NCBI GenBank assembly: GCA_030632525.1
Contig: DAOVUP010000008.1
Location: forward strand, 1 to 12,823
Reading direction: 5' to 3'
Length of the DNA stretch: 12,823 nt
From: Desulfobacteraceae bacterium
GTDB taxonomy: Bacteria; Desulfobacterota; DSM-4660; Desulfatiglandales; Desulfatiglandaceae
The translations under genes and the position numbers were made by a program. A model generated the notes under the pieces. That model did no database searches, was not told the origin of the DNA, and worked only from the letters and a program-made list of their open reading frames with translations. Shown here piece after piece: positions 1 through 7,501 of the stretch (position 1 is the stretch's first letter; every line of letters begins with the position of its first letter).

Positions 1-1345
1 ATACCTGCTCCACTTTGGGATGATCGATGATCAGGGATTCCAGCTCGTATGGATAAATTTTATACCCGTCGCGATTTATCAGGTCTTTGTTCCTTCCGTA
101 GATCCTGAAGTACCCGTTTTCTTCCCGGGATACCAGGTCCCCCATGGACAGCCATTCGCCAACGATCTGTTTCTTTGTCTCCTCCGGATTTCCCCAGTAT
201 CCCTTGAGGACATGCCAACCCCTGAGGGTCAGTTCTCCGATCTCCCCATCCGGGAGTTCTTCTCTCGTGGCGGTGTCTACGACACGGACCTCAGTTCCAT
301 CGATGGGCTTTCCGATATATTTCTCCCGGACATGAAGCGGAGTTGGGTAAGGACATCTGATCCCCAAACCGGGGCCCACTTCCGATGCACCCCAGAAAGA
401 GGTTAGGTACACTTCCATTTCTTCCTCGACTTTTGTGATCAAACCTTCCGGTGCGGGCTGACCTGCAATCATACCTGCCCTCAGAGAAGTGAGGTCATAG
501 TTTTTTCTAAGCGGTTGATTCAGTTCGAGAATATAGTGTACTGGTGCGCCCAATTGAATCGTGATCTTTTCCTCCTCTATGATTTTGAAGGCGGATACAG
601 GATCAAATTTGTCCATTAACACTACGGTTGAATGGAGGAGTAACGGTTGGATGAGAATGGCCCCGCATCCGTACGAGTGGCACATGGGAAGGGAACCGAT
701 AAAGATATCATCGAATTTGGCATTGATGCCGTAAGAGTACTCCATGCCCGCTCTGACGGCCTGATAATGGGTAATCATCGCACCTTTGGGTCTTCCAGTG
801 GTGCCGGACGTGTAAATCAACATGGCAAGGTCGTTTTTGGTATCAATCGAAGGAGGTGTATAGGCCCGTCCGTTACCCTGCTCCACAAGTTGTTTAAACT
901 CGAATACCTTTTCGTCTTCCCCCTCTCCGGCCATTAAAATGTATTCAAGATCGGGAAGACTGTCTCTAATGCCTGAAATGGTTTCGAGATAGTCATAACC
1001 TTCCCACTCCCTGAAAATAAAAACACCACGGGCTTCCGAGTTTTTCAATATGAATTCAGCCTCTGTGTGCCGATACAGGGGATTTACCCAGGCCACAATA
1101 ACCCCCAGCTTTTCAAGCGCATAAAATGCGGTCATTAACTCTATTGAATTGGGCATGTAGATGGCAATGCGATCGCCTTTTTGAATTCCCAGTCCCGCGA
1201 GACCGGCGGCAAGTGCATCCGCCAAATCATTCATCTCTTTATAGGTCTTTCGGTCCTTTTCGCACACAACCGCTGTTTTGGCCGGAGCAGATTCCGCCCC
1301 CTTCTCGATTACCTGCCCCAATGGGAGAAATTCTAAATCAATCAT
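1..1345 (-). CDS. AMP-forming acyl-CoA ligase, 3' end beyond window
   Basis: Adenylate-forming enzyme that would activate a carboxylic acid with ATP and load it onto CoA. The frame is open from ATG at 1345 down to the left edge, giving 448 residues; roughly the last 60-90, with the usual A10 lysine, lie outside. Seen: A3 phosphate loop YTSGTTGRPKGA (residues 178-189), A5 region FWGASEVG (317-324, with WGASE where many members have YGxTE), A7 SMGDL (400-404), and hinge/A8 GRNKDLINRDGYKIYPYELE (417-436). The order and spacing fit a full-length ligase of about 510-540 residues. No signal peptide, so cytoplasmic. The start is the first ATG after an upstream stretch with only a weak purine-rich site (AAGAAGTGGA). 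Substrate is not decidable: medium/long-chain fatty acid or aromatic acid are both possible. It diverges from the LysM gene. Confidence 0.93.
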   Translation of the reverse strand, partial: MIDLEFLPLGQVIEKGAESAPAKTAVVCEKDRKTYKEMNDLADALAAGLAGLGIQKGDRIAIYMPNSIELMTAFYALEKLGVIVAWVNPLYRHTEAEFILKNSEARGVFIFREWEGYDYLETISGIRDSLPDLEYILMAGEGEDEKVFEFKQLVEQGNGRAYTPPSIDTKNDLAMLIYTSGTTGRPKGAMITHYQAVRAGMEYSYGINAKFDDIFIGSLPMCHSYGCGAILIQPLLLHSTVVLMDKFDPVSAFKIIEEEKITIQLGAPVHYILELNQPLRKNYDLTSLRAGMIAGQPAPEGLITKVEEEMEVYLTSFWGASEVGPGLGIRCPYPTPLHVREKYIGKPIDGTEVRVVDTATREELPDGEIGELTLRGWHVLKGYWGNPEETKKQIVGEWLSMGDLVSREENGYFRIYGRNKDLINRDGYKIYPYELESLIIDHPKVEQV

Positions 1346-1712
1346 GATAAAGTCCACTTCTTGTGTCCCAACCCGAAAGGCGGGAGAAATTCCGGGGTGG
1401 GATTAAATTTTAAAGTATCCCCAGTGCCCTCGGCCTGCACTTTGTAAATCGGTTCATTTCCCTTTTTTGTTTTCATACTTCCATTTTAAAAGGGGCAAAA
1501 ACGTCAACGAATCATGGTCCAGTGTATACAGCATATTGGATCATGTCAACGATCACCAAAGTACTTTAAAGGTTTCAGCTGATCAGCGGATTTCAACCTG
1601 ACAAAACACTATTCGTGCACCCGGAGCATTTGTTTAGGGTGAGCAGGCCAGAATCGGAAAAAGCGCCGATGACAATTAATTTTCATTTACAGAATGTCAC
1701 AATAGTATTATT
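1346..1712. other. Divergent intergenic region, no gene seen
   Basis: This stretch separates the acyl-CoA ligase (minus) from repeat copy 1 and the LysM gene (plus). I see no convincing ORF or RNA gene. A weak inverted pair, TGGTCCA (about 1513-1519) and TGGATCA, flanks a GTATAC palindrome and could be a regulator site for the ligase. A short ATCGG/CCGAT inverted repeat lies near 1654-1671. Neither is strong enough to name as an operator. Confidence 0.4.
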
Positions 1713-1857
1713 TAGTGTCTAAACGAAAACTGTCTTTTTCGCCCATATCTGCGTCAGACTCAAATTTTAATCCTCGAAGTACTCAATGTATTCCTGCGGT
1801 TAAAATTTTCGCCTTCCTTGATCTGAACGAAAAATCCTAGTTTTCGTTCGGACACTA
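1713..1857 (-). repeat. Dispersed inverted-repeat element, copy 1 (145 bp)
   Basis: MITE-like element. The ends are near-perfect inverted repeats of 19 bp: TAGTGTCTAAACGAAAACT (1713-1731) and the reverse complement of 1839-1857, TAGTGTCCGAACGAAAACT (17 of 19 identical). The interior is in minus orientation relative to copies 2 and 3. It contains the shared words AACCGCAGGAATAC, TTCGAGGATTAAAATTTGAG and CTGACG. The core is itself an imperfect palindrome, so the whole unit could fold into one long hairpin. No ORF inside and no transposase nearby. The right end lies 63 bp before the LysM gene start, so the element could supply or alter its promoter. No clear target-site duplication is visible. 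Confidence 0.85.
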
Positions 1858-1920
1858 TTTAATATGGGCTGTGGAAAATAAGGTATCTCATTTTGAGGGC
1901 CAGACAGAAAGGAGAAGAGA

Positions 1921-2460
1921 GTGAACCAGGACAAAGATGAAGCCGCACAGGAATTCATGAAAGAGGTTGCTGATGATCTTGGATATACGCCGAGGGGCGA
2001 GCGGGACCAGAGGTTTAGGGGCGCTGATTTGAGATCTGGACCGGGATTTCTGATTCCCGGGGGCATAGGAATCCTTCTTTTGATCGCCGTTGTCCTCTTT
2101 TTTTTTACAGGCAGAAGCGAGATTTCCAAAGAAGACCTTACTTCAATACAGGTTGGGCTAAATGTTCTTGAGGATAAACTGGCTCGTCTGGATGGGCTGG
2201 AAGAGAGGATCGCCCGGCTCGAAATGGAGGAAAAAAAGCTGAAGCAATCTGTTAATAAGATAGCCAAACGCAGTTTTAATAATCAGAAAAAAAGGTCACC
2301 CTCACAGGTCAAAAGGCGTTATCATACGGTGCGCTCGGGTGAAAGTCTCTATACTATAGCCAATAAATATGGCATCTCGACAGACAAATTGTGCAGGCTA
2401 AACAAGATAACGCCCAAGAAGCCGATTCAGCCTGGCCAGAAGCTTTTGGTGGGGCAATAA
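1921..2460 (+). CDS. Membrane-anchored coiled-coil LysM protein
   Basis: A 179-residue inner-membrane protein probably presenting a peptidoglycan-binding domain to the periplasm. Seen in order: a charged N-terminal segment (1-40); one hydrophobic helix (about 43-63, rich in I, L, V, F); a heptad-like coiled coil (about 67-108, with EDLTSIQVGLNVLEDKL and LDGLEERIARLEMEE); a basic linker (110-132); and a LysM domain (about 133-178, YHTVRSGESLYTIANKYGIS to PGQKLLV). The start is GTG at 1921, preceded by AAAGGAG with a 6-nt spacer, which is better than any in-frame ATG. LysM domains bind N-acetylglucosamine-containing glycans; no catalytic domain is attached, so it is a tether or scaffold rather than a hydrolase. 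Monocistronic, convergent with panE. Precise role unknown. Confidence 0.88.
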   Translation: MNQDKDEAAQEFMKEVADDLGYTPRGERDQRFRGADLRSGPGFLIPGGIGILLLIAVVLFFFTGRSEISKEDLTSIQVGLNVLEDKLARLDGLEERIARLEMEEKKLKQSVNKIAKRSFNNQKKRSPSQVKRRYHTVRSGESLYTIANKYGISTDKLCRLNKITPKKPIQPGQKLLVGQ

Positions 2461-2554
2461 AGCGCTATTGAAGACTGGCATCCGTCATTCACAAGTTTAC
2501 ACTTTTTTCCAAAATAGGGTGTATTATCGAATTGAAAACCGAATGCCGAAACTA

Positions 2555-2626
2555 GAAATTCGAAATTTGAAATTAGATAAGGAATCTACATTCTTATGTT
2601 TTCCCCAATTTCAAGTTTCAAATTTC
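2555..2626. repeat. Long AT-rich inverted repeat built of AAATT heptads
   Basis: Left arm 2555-2574 (GAAATTCGAAATTTGAAATT) and right arm 2607-2626 are inverted repeats matching at 18 of 20 positions, with a loop of 32 bp. The left arm has a period of 7 (AAATT at 2556, 2563 and 2570). It sits between two convergent genes (LysM protein and panE) and could act as a bidirectional terminator, although no T-run follows directly. It may equally be a member of a dispersed heptad-repeat family. A 73-codon open frame across it (2468-2689) looks non-coding. Confidence 0.7.
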
Positions 2627-2693
2627 CCTGCCGAAATAGAAGATTATCAAAGTGTGAATTACTTTTTAGCCTTGATCAAAGCTGCCTAAAGAC

Positions 2694-3620
2694 TCAATCA
2701 GTTATTCTTTGATCATATGTTTCCTGGATTGCCGATACGAGCGAGGCTAAAGTGAGGTTAACAGGGGTCGGGATTCCTATCTTTTTACCCTCTCGAACTA
2801 CGGCCCCATTAATGAACTGGATCTCGGTAATCCTCTGCTCCAAGATGTCCTGAAGCATGGACGCCTTATTTTCCGCTGTGGCACGGCACACCTCCAAGAC
2901 CCGTTCAAAGGGGTTGGGATAGGGCAGGTTAATTCCCTTGGCATGAGCAACGCTCTCTGCCTCTCCAACTGCCATCCTCATCACCGTCCTGGCGCCCTCT
3001 ATGTCCGGCAATCGTCCGTTTTTCAGCCTGGTGATGGCTGTCAAGGCGTTAATGCCGACATTCACAAGCAGTTTTCCCCAGATGAGATTCTCCACCTCAT
3101 CCGCAGAGTGAGTGTCGAACCCTGCGTCCTCAAACGCGGAAACGATTTTTCCCACTGGACCATCCGCCGGTCCTGCAGGCCCAATAATCGTTTCCCCTCT
3201 GCCCGCATGTTTTGCGTGACCAGGACCTAAAAGGGTTGCTCCTTCGGAAGTTACACCGCCCAAAACTCTTTCTTTCCCAAATATTTCCTCTAACAACTCT
3301 AAATTGCCAAGCCCATTCTGCAGAGTGAGAACCGCAGCTCGCAGATCTAGCCACGAAGAGATCTCCTCTGCGGCCTCTCTTGTCTGATTTGCCTTAACAC
3401 AGATCAGGGCCACATCAGTTTGTTCCGGGGCTCTTCCTGTTACAACCGGAATACGAACCCTCTCTTCTCCGGCTGCCCCTTCTATTAATATGCCACTCTT
3501 GTTAATAAAGTCGGCTCTTTCAGGCTTATGATCTACAATTATCACCTGATGTCCGGCATTTTTCAGGCGGTTTGCGAAAAGACAACCCATGGCGCCGGGG
3601 CCCACCACCAAAAAATTCAT
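2694..3620 (-). CDS. panE: 2-dehydropantoate 2-reductase (ketopantoate reductase)
   Basis: Reduces 2-dehydropantoate to (R)-pantoate with NADPH, the second pantoate step on the way to pantothenate and CoA; cytoplasmic. The 308-residue length is normal. Seen: N-terminal Rossmann motif GPGAMG (7-12), VKANQT (75-80), QNGLGN (101-106), the helix carrying the catalytic lysine in WGKLLVNVGINALTA (K183, with N187 and N191 following), and the C-terminal SMLQDILEQRITEIQFINGAVV region with the conserved Glu at 266. Start ATG at 3620 is preceded by AGGAG (3628-3632, read on the minus strand) with a 7-nt gap. It follows panB by 52 nt on the same strand, so a panBE operon is likely. panE/ApbA-family members can have other keto-acid substrates, but the panB neighbour makes this assignment strong. 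Confidence 0.94.
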   Translation of the reverse strand: MNFLVVGPGAMGCLFANRLKNAGHQVIIVDHKPERADFINKSGILIEGAAGEERVRIPVVTGRAPEQTDVALICVKANQTREAAEEISSWLDLRAAVLTLQNGLGNLELLEEIFGKERVLGGVTSEGATLLGPGHAKHAGRGETIIGPAGPADGPVGKIVSAFEDAGFDTHSADEVENLIWGKLLVNVGINALTAITRLKNGRLPDIEGARTVMRMAVGEAESVAHAKGINLPYPNPFERVLEVCRATAENKASMLQDILEQRITEIQFINGAVVREGKKIGIPTPVNLTLASLVSAIQETYDQRITD

Positions 3621-3672
3621 TCGTTTACTCCTGACTCAAATAGATCGGGATTGTGGAATCCCTCAATCCCTT

Positions 3673-4509
3673 TTATTTCATCTTCTCAGCCTCTTCTACA
3701 TTCATGGTAAAACTATGCTCGGGGGCGGGGAATATCCCCTTTTCCACCTCTTCTCTGTACTGAATAAGGGCCTCTCGTATTAGGGGGGCCAAATTGACGT
3801 ACTGCTTTACCATCTTGGGTGTAAATCGCTCGAAAAGACCCACCAGATCATGATATACCAAGACCTGACCGTCGCAATATTTGCCGGCGCCTATTCCAAT
3901 GGTGGGGATATTCACCTCACTGGTAATCCTGGAGGCTACCTGGTCCGGGATACACTCCAGGACAATCATGAAGGCCCCTGCCTCCTCGAGGTCTTTTGCG
4001 GAATTGACAAGCGCTCTTGCGCCTTCTACGTCCTTTCCCTGAACCTTAAAGCCGCTGAGCTTGGTGGCGGTCTGGGGGGTCAGGCCGATGTGGGCGCACA
4101 CCGGTATACCGGCAGCTACAATCGCTTTTACCACGTGGGCCATTTCGGAGCCCCCTTCAAGTTTTACGCTTTCACACCCCGCCTCCTTTATGAACCGTCC
4201 GGCGTTTTCAACCGCTTTCTCCACGCTCACCTGATAAGACATGAAGGGCATGTCTCCAATAACAAAACTCTGCTTTGCCCCCCTGCATACGGCTTTGCAG
4301 TGATGAAGCATCTCTTCCATGGTCACGGGGACCGTGGATTCATAACCGAGAACAACCATGCCTAAGGAATCACCCACTAATATCGTATCCATTTCGGCTT
4401 GATCAACCAAGCTGGCCGTGGGGTAATCATAGGCCGTCATCATGGTAATTTTCTGGCCGGCATACATTTTTTTTTGCAAATAACTGATGGTGACTTTTTG
4501 TCGGGCCAC
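3673..4509 (-). CDS. panB: 3-methyl-2-oxobutanoate hydroxymethyltransferase
   Basis: Transfers a hydroxymethyl group from 5,10-methylenetetrahydrofolate to 2-oxoisovalerate, giving ketopantoate, the first committed step of pantothenate synthesis. Residues matching the family's metal and substrate sites are present: D47 (VGDSLG), D86 (IGDMPF), K116 and E118 (VKLEGG), and E185 (VLECIP); also MTAYDYP (24-30) and GIGAGKYCDGQVLV (205-218). 278 residues, normal for PanB. Start choice: the frame opens at GTG 4518, but that codon overlaps the Shine-Dalgarno AGGAGG. The GTG at 4509 lies 8 nt after it and gives an N-terminus (MARQKVTISYLQKK) that aligns with known PanB starts. First gene of panBE. A terminator-like hairpin lies in its leader. 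Confidence 0.95.
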   Translation of the reverse strand: MARQKVTISYLQKKMYAGQKITMMTAYDYPTASLVDQAEMDTILVGDSLGMVVLGYESTVPVTMEEMLHHCKAVCRGAKQSFVIGDMPFMSYQVSVEKAVENAGRFIKEAGCESVKLEGGSEMAHVVKAIVAAGIPVCAHIGLTPQTATKLSGFKVQGKDVEGARALVNSAKDLEEAGAFMIVLECIPDQVASRITSEVNIPTIGIGAGKYCDGQVLVYHDLVGLFERFTPKMVKQYVNLAPLIREALIQYREEVEKGIFPAPEHSFTMNVEEAEKMK

Positions 4510-4560
4510 TTCTTTCACCTCCTATGGTTTAATTGTCTGTTTTTCATCGGAATTGCCAAT

Positions 4561-4596
4561 AAAAAAAGGCCTTCCGGTGAAACCGCAAGACCTTTT
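4561..4596 (-). terminator. Hairpin plus U-run in the panB leader
   Basis: Read on the minus strand, 4596-4564 folds as AAAAGGUCUU/AAGGCCUUUU (10 pairs including one U-G wobble), one G-G mismatch, then CGGU/ACCG closing a UUC loop. A run of T residues (7 in DNA, partly in the stem) follows. On the plus strand the wobble becomes a C-A mismatch, so the minus orientation is favoured. It ends 51 nt before the panB start, pointing into the gene. It is therefore an attenuator, or the terminator of an upstream minus-strand transcript. The 5' arm word AAAGGTCTT is repeated further upstream (4670-4662). Confidence 0.6.
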
Positions 4597-4679
4597 GTGA
4601 GTTAGGGAGTATTTGCAGGGGAGGCAAATAGTATTATCGATTATGAGCTTCCCCGCTATTAAAGACCTTTCAGACTACT

Positions 4680-4851
4680 TAGTGTCCATCCAGAAATGAG
4701 ATAGTTTTCGCAAGGTCAAGTCGAAGATCCCGCACTTTGAGCGGGGGAAGATGAGGATTTTAACCACAGGAATACATGAGAGTATTTCGAGGATTAAAAT
4801 CCGAATCTGACGAAGAGATTGCGGAAAATAACCATTTATGGGTGAGCACTA
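4680..4851 (+). repeat. Dispersed inverted-repeat element, copy 2 (172 bp)
   Basis: Shares the interior of copies 1 and 3: AACCACAGGAATACAT from 4762, TATTTCGAGGATTAAAAT (4783-4800) and CTGACG (4807-4812). The ends are diverged inverted repeats: left TAGTGTCCATCCAGAAATG, right (reverse complement) TAGTGCTCACCCATAAATG. These resemble copy 1 only in the outermost TAGTG. About 28 extra bases in the left half form a small hairpin, CCCGC/GCGGG (about 4729-4745), which explains the greater length. No ORF. Confidence 0.75.
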
Positions 4852-5111
4852 CTTAACCGTCCCGGTCAACTCCAACAGCCGATCCAAGCGGTGTCACCTT
4901 CAGGAAATCTATTTTAAAAGATAATGATAAAGAACTACCCAAGGATAAACGTCCATTATTGCAGGGATCACCTTCTCTATTGGGTCCTGATTATGAAATA
5001 AATATCAAAAGGAATGGCCTTTGTCAATCAAATTCCGGGTCTTTAATCAGGTTGATTCAACTTACTATAACAGTGAAAAATGCGTCAAGTTCCTCGGTTT
5101 TCATTTTATGG
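4852..5111. other. Intergenic DNA upstream of the pilT promoter
   Basis: AT-rich stretch between repeat copy 2 and the pilT promoter. I see no coding frame, RNA gene or clear operator. It probably also contains the promoter for the minus-strand panBE transcript, or this lies in or beside copy 2, but no good -10/-35 pair stands out on the minus strand. Confidence 0.35.
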
Positions 5112-5139
5112 TTGATCAGGATTTTATGTTGTGTATAAT
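5112..5139 (+). promoter_or_regulatory. Sigma-70-type promoter for the pilT operon
   Basis: -35 TTGATC (5112-5117) and -10 TATAAT (5134-5139) are separated by 16 bp. The -10 is a perfect consensus. The predicted start of transcription near 5146 leaves a leader of about 65 nt before the pilT ATG. The element is on the strand of, and directly upstream of, the operon; no other plus-strand gene could use it. Confidence 0.7.
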
Positions 5140-5211
5140 AGTTTTTCTAATTTATCCTTAAAATCCTGAGAATCAGCCCTTATCAGCGTCCAAATTTGAA
5201 AGGGGACCGTT

Positions 5212-6294
5212 ATGGCACAGATTGATGCCTTTTTTAAGCTCATGAACGACCAGGGAGCCTCAGATCTGCACCTGATGGCCGGGCAGCAGCCAGTGCTGCG
5301 TATCCTGGGAGAACTGGAGCGGGTGAAATATAAGGAACTTGATAATGATGGCCTGAAGGCAATCCTTTATGAAATTGCCCCCGAAGAAAAGGTAAAGGTC
5401 TTTGAGGAAACCGGGGACATTGACTTTGCATATGAAATTCCTGGTCTGGCACGGTACAGGGCCAATTTTTTTGAGCAAAGAAATGGCATAGGTGCTGTTT
5501 TCAGAGAAATACCTTCAACTATTCTGACCTGCGAGCAATTGGGTCTTCCTCCGGTGGTTCGTAAATTGGCCAGTCTGCCGAGGGGGCTTGTTTTGGTGAC
5601 CGGACCGACAGGTAGCGGCAAATCCACAACCTTGGCGGCTATAATTGACGAGGCCAACAGAACCAGAAAAGATCATATCATTACTATTGAAGATCCAATC
5701 GAATTTGTTCATGGAAGTATCGAAGCGATAATTAATCATCGGGAGGTCGGTACCCATACCAAGACTTTTGCAGCTGCCCTGAGAGGAGCCTTAAGGGAAG
5801 ACCCTGATATTATCTTGGTCGGAGAAATGAGAGATCTGGAGACTATCTCCTTGGCCATTGAGGCCTCGGCCACCGGCCATCTGGTCTTCGGCACCCTTCA
5901 TACCACGAGCGCGGCAAAGACCGTGGATCGGGTAATTGAGGTTTTTCCTGTAACCCAGCAGCAACAGATTCGAAATACTCTTGCAGATGGCCTCAGGGCA
6001 GTAGTTGCTCAGAACCTCTTTAAGCGTATTGATAAGAAGGGTCGGTGCGCTGCACTTGAAATTATGATTGCAAACCCAGCCGTACGAAACCTCATCAGGG
6101 AGGGGAAGACGTTTCAAATTCCCTCAATGATTCAGACCGGGAAGAAGTACGGAATGCAGACATTGGATGATGCCATAATGGGTTTCCTGAAGAAGAAAAT
6201 GATAAGCCCGGACAGCGCTTATGCCAAGTGTGATGATAAGTCTAAGTTCCTCCCGTTCCTACGGAACCCCCCGGCGGATTTTACTGAGGCTTAA
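5212..6294 (+). CDS. pilT: Type IV pilus retraction ATPase PilT
   Basis: Hexameric cytoplasmic ATPase that depolymerises type IV pili, powering twitching motility, adhesion or DNA uptake. 360 residues, slightly longer than typical PilT. Seen: N-terminal PAS-like region with ASDLHLMAGQQP (16-27), Walker A GPTGSGKST (131-139), Asp box IITIEDPIEF (156-165), Walker B ILVGEMRD (201-208, catalytic E205), His box GHLVFGTLHT (222-231), and a close match (AVRNLIRE, 290-297) to the AIRNLIRE motif characteristic of PilT. ATG at 5212 follows AAAGGGGA with a short spacer. First gene of an operon with a second PilT-like ATPase 13 nt downstream and a zinc-ribbon protein. None of the assembly genes (pilB, pilC, pilin) is in the window. 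Confidence 0.95.
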   Translation: MAQIDAFFKLMNDQGASDLHLMAGQQPVLRILGELERVKYKELDNDGLKAILYEIAPEEKVKVFEETGDIDFAYEIPGLARYRANFFEQRNGIGAVFREIPSTILTCEQLGLPPVVRKLASLPRGLVLVTGPTGSGKSTTLAAIIDEANRTRKDHIITIEDPIEFVHGSIEAIINHREVGTHTKTFAAALRGALREDPDIILVGEMRDLETISLAIEASATGHLVFGTLHTTSAAKTVDRVIEVFPVTQQQQIRNTLADGLRAVVAQNLFKRIDKKGRCAALEIMIANPAVRNLIREGKTFQIPSMIQTGKKYGMQTLDDAIMGFLKKKMISPDSAYAKCDDKSKFLPFLRNPPADFTEA

Positions 6295-6307
6295 AGGAGA
6301 CAAGGGT

Positions 6308-7501
6308 ATGCGAAAGCAACAGATAGATCATGTCTTAACCAATATGCTGAAATCCCACCACAACGTTTCAGATCTCATCATGACGGTGGACAAACCCTTT
6401 CAGGTGGAATCTTCCGGAGTGTTGAATCCAGTGTCATTGACACCTCCCGTGGACAAGTTGACACCTTTTCAGACCGAGATCTTTGCACTAAACCTGTTAG
6501 GTGGAGACAGGCGTTTAATCAGGGATCTCCTATCCAAGGGATCGTGTGACTTATCGTATCAATTGCCGGGGAAGGCCCGTTTCAGGGTAAATATCTTCTC
6601 TCAAAAAGGTTGTTATTCTATTGTCATGCGGCAATTAAGCACCAGAGTTCCTACCATTGAAAACCTTAACCTTCCTCCCGCCTTTTCCAAAATGACCGCG
6701 GAAATGAATGGGATTATTCTGCTTACAGGCGCAACTGGAACTGGAAAATCAACATCCCTCGCTGCCATCTTAGACAGGATCAACGAAACAAAACCCGTTC
6801 ACGTTGTTACCCTTGAGGATCCCGTAGAATACCTTCATCTCCAGAAAAAGGCGACTTTTAATCAGCGAGAATTGGGGGTAGATTTTGACACCTTTGCCTC
6901 CGGCATGAGGGCTGCCTTGAGACAGGCCCCCAAGGTGGTGTTGGTGGGCGAGATGAGAGACAGAGAGACCGTGGAAATTGGTCTTTCTGCTGCAGAGACA
7001 GGGCAACTGGTTCTCAGCACCCTTCATACTATTGATGCTGGACAGACTATCAACCGTATCTTAGGTATGTTTGAACGGGAAGAGGAGAACCAGATACGGA
7101 TGCGTCTTACAGACACCATTCGCTGGATTGCCTGCCAGAGACTCTTACCAAGGGTAGGGGGTGGTCGTGTAGCAGCATTTGAAATAATGGGGTCAAACCT
7201 GAGGGTAAAGGACATTATCTTGCACGGTGAATCCGAAGACAAAACATACTATCGGATTATTGAGGGGAGCCAGCCTTTCGGGATGATGACCTTTGATCAA
7301 TGTATTGCCGATCTTTTCAAAAACGGTCTTATTACAGAGGAGACAGCGATGGGTTATGCATCCAGGAAGGCCATAGTTGGGAGGACAATTGATTCAATCA
7401 AGTCTGAAAGAGGGGAAAAGACTACCACTATAGAAGATCTGGCCATTGATAAGGAATACGGGAAAAAAGGATCGTTTGGGGAGCGAGGAAAATGGAAATA
7501 A
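6308..7501 (+). CDS. PilT/PilU-like ATPase, divergent paralogue
   Basis: Second secretion-superfamily ATPase, 397 residues, probably partnering or modulating PilT in pilus retraction, as PilU does elsewhere. Seen: SDLIMTVDKP (21-30) at the start of the PAS-like domain, Walker A GATGTGKST (141-149), Asp box VTLEDPVEYLH (167-177), Walker B VLVGEMRD (211-218, E215), and His box GQLVLSTLHT (232-241) with Gln replacing the first His. The AIRNLIRE motif is not conserved (NLRVKDIILHGES instead, 297-309), and there is a hydrophilic C-terminal tail (about 355-397). Start: an in-frame codon at 6221 would overlap the end of pilT and lacks an RBS; ATG 6308 has AAGGAG about 8 nt upstream. Its stop overlaps the next gene by 10 nt, suggesting translational coupling. 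PilU orthology is not proven. Confidence 0.9.
   Translation: MRKQQIDHVLTNMLKSHHNVSDLIMTVDKPFQVESSGVLNPVSLTPPVDKLTPFQTEIFALNLLGGDRRLIRDLLSKGSCDLSYQLPGKARFRVNIFSQKGCYSIVMRQLSTRVPTIENLNLPPAFSKMTAEMNGIILLTGATGTGKSTSLAAILDRINETKPVHVVTLEDPVEYLHLQKKATFNQRELGVDFDTFASGMRAALRQAPKVVLVGEMRDRETVEIGLSAAETGQLVLSTLHTIDAGQTINRILGMFEREEENQIRMRLTDTIRWIACQRLLPRVGGGRVAAFEIMGSNLRVKDIILHGESEDKTYYRIIEGSQPFGMMTFDQCIADLFKNGLITEETAMGYASRKAIVGRTIDSIKSERGEKTTTIEDLAIDKEYGKKGSFGERGKWK

Noticed and set aside
20..1347. Several plus-strand open frames (for example 20-406, 647-937, 1126-1347)
   Set aside because: They lie opposite the acyl-CoA ligase, whose minus-strand frame is continuous and carries all the family motifs.
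1800..2267. Minus-strand frame of 155 codons across the LysM gene
   Set aside because: Low-complexity Ser-rich translation, overlaps repeat copy 1 and a well-supported plus-strand gene with a strong RBS.
2468..2689. 73-codon plus-strand frame after the LysM gene
   Set aside because: Spans the AAATT inverted repeat, has no family resemblance and no good RBS.
3850..4365. 171-codon plus-strand frame inside panB
   Set aside because: Antisense shadow of panB, whose catalytic residues are all present on the minus strand.
6221..6307. Longer N-terminus for the second PilT-like ATPase
   Set aside because: It would be translated from the end of pilT in another frame, is Ser/Arg-rich, and lacks an RBS, whereas ATG 6308 has AAGGAG.
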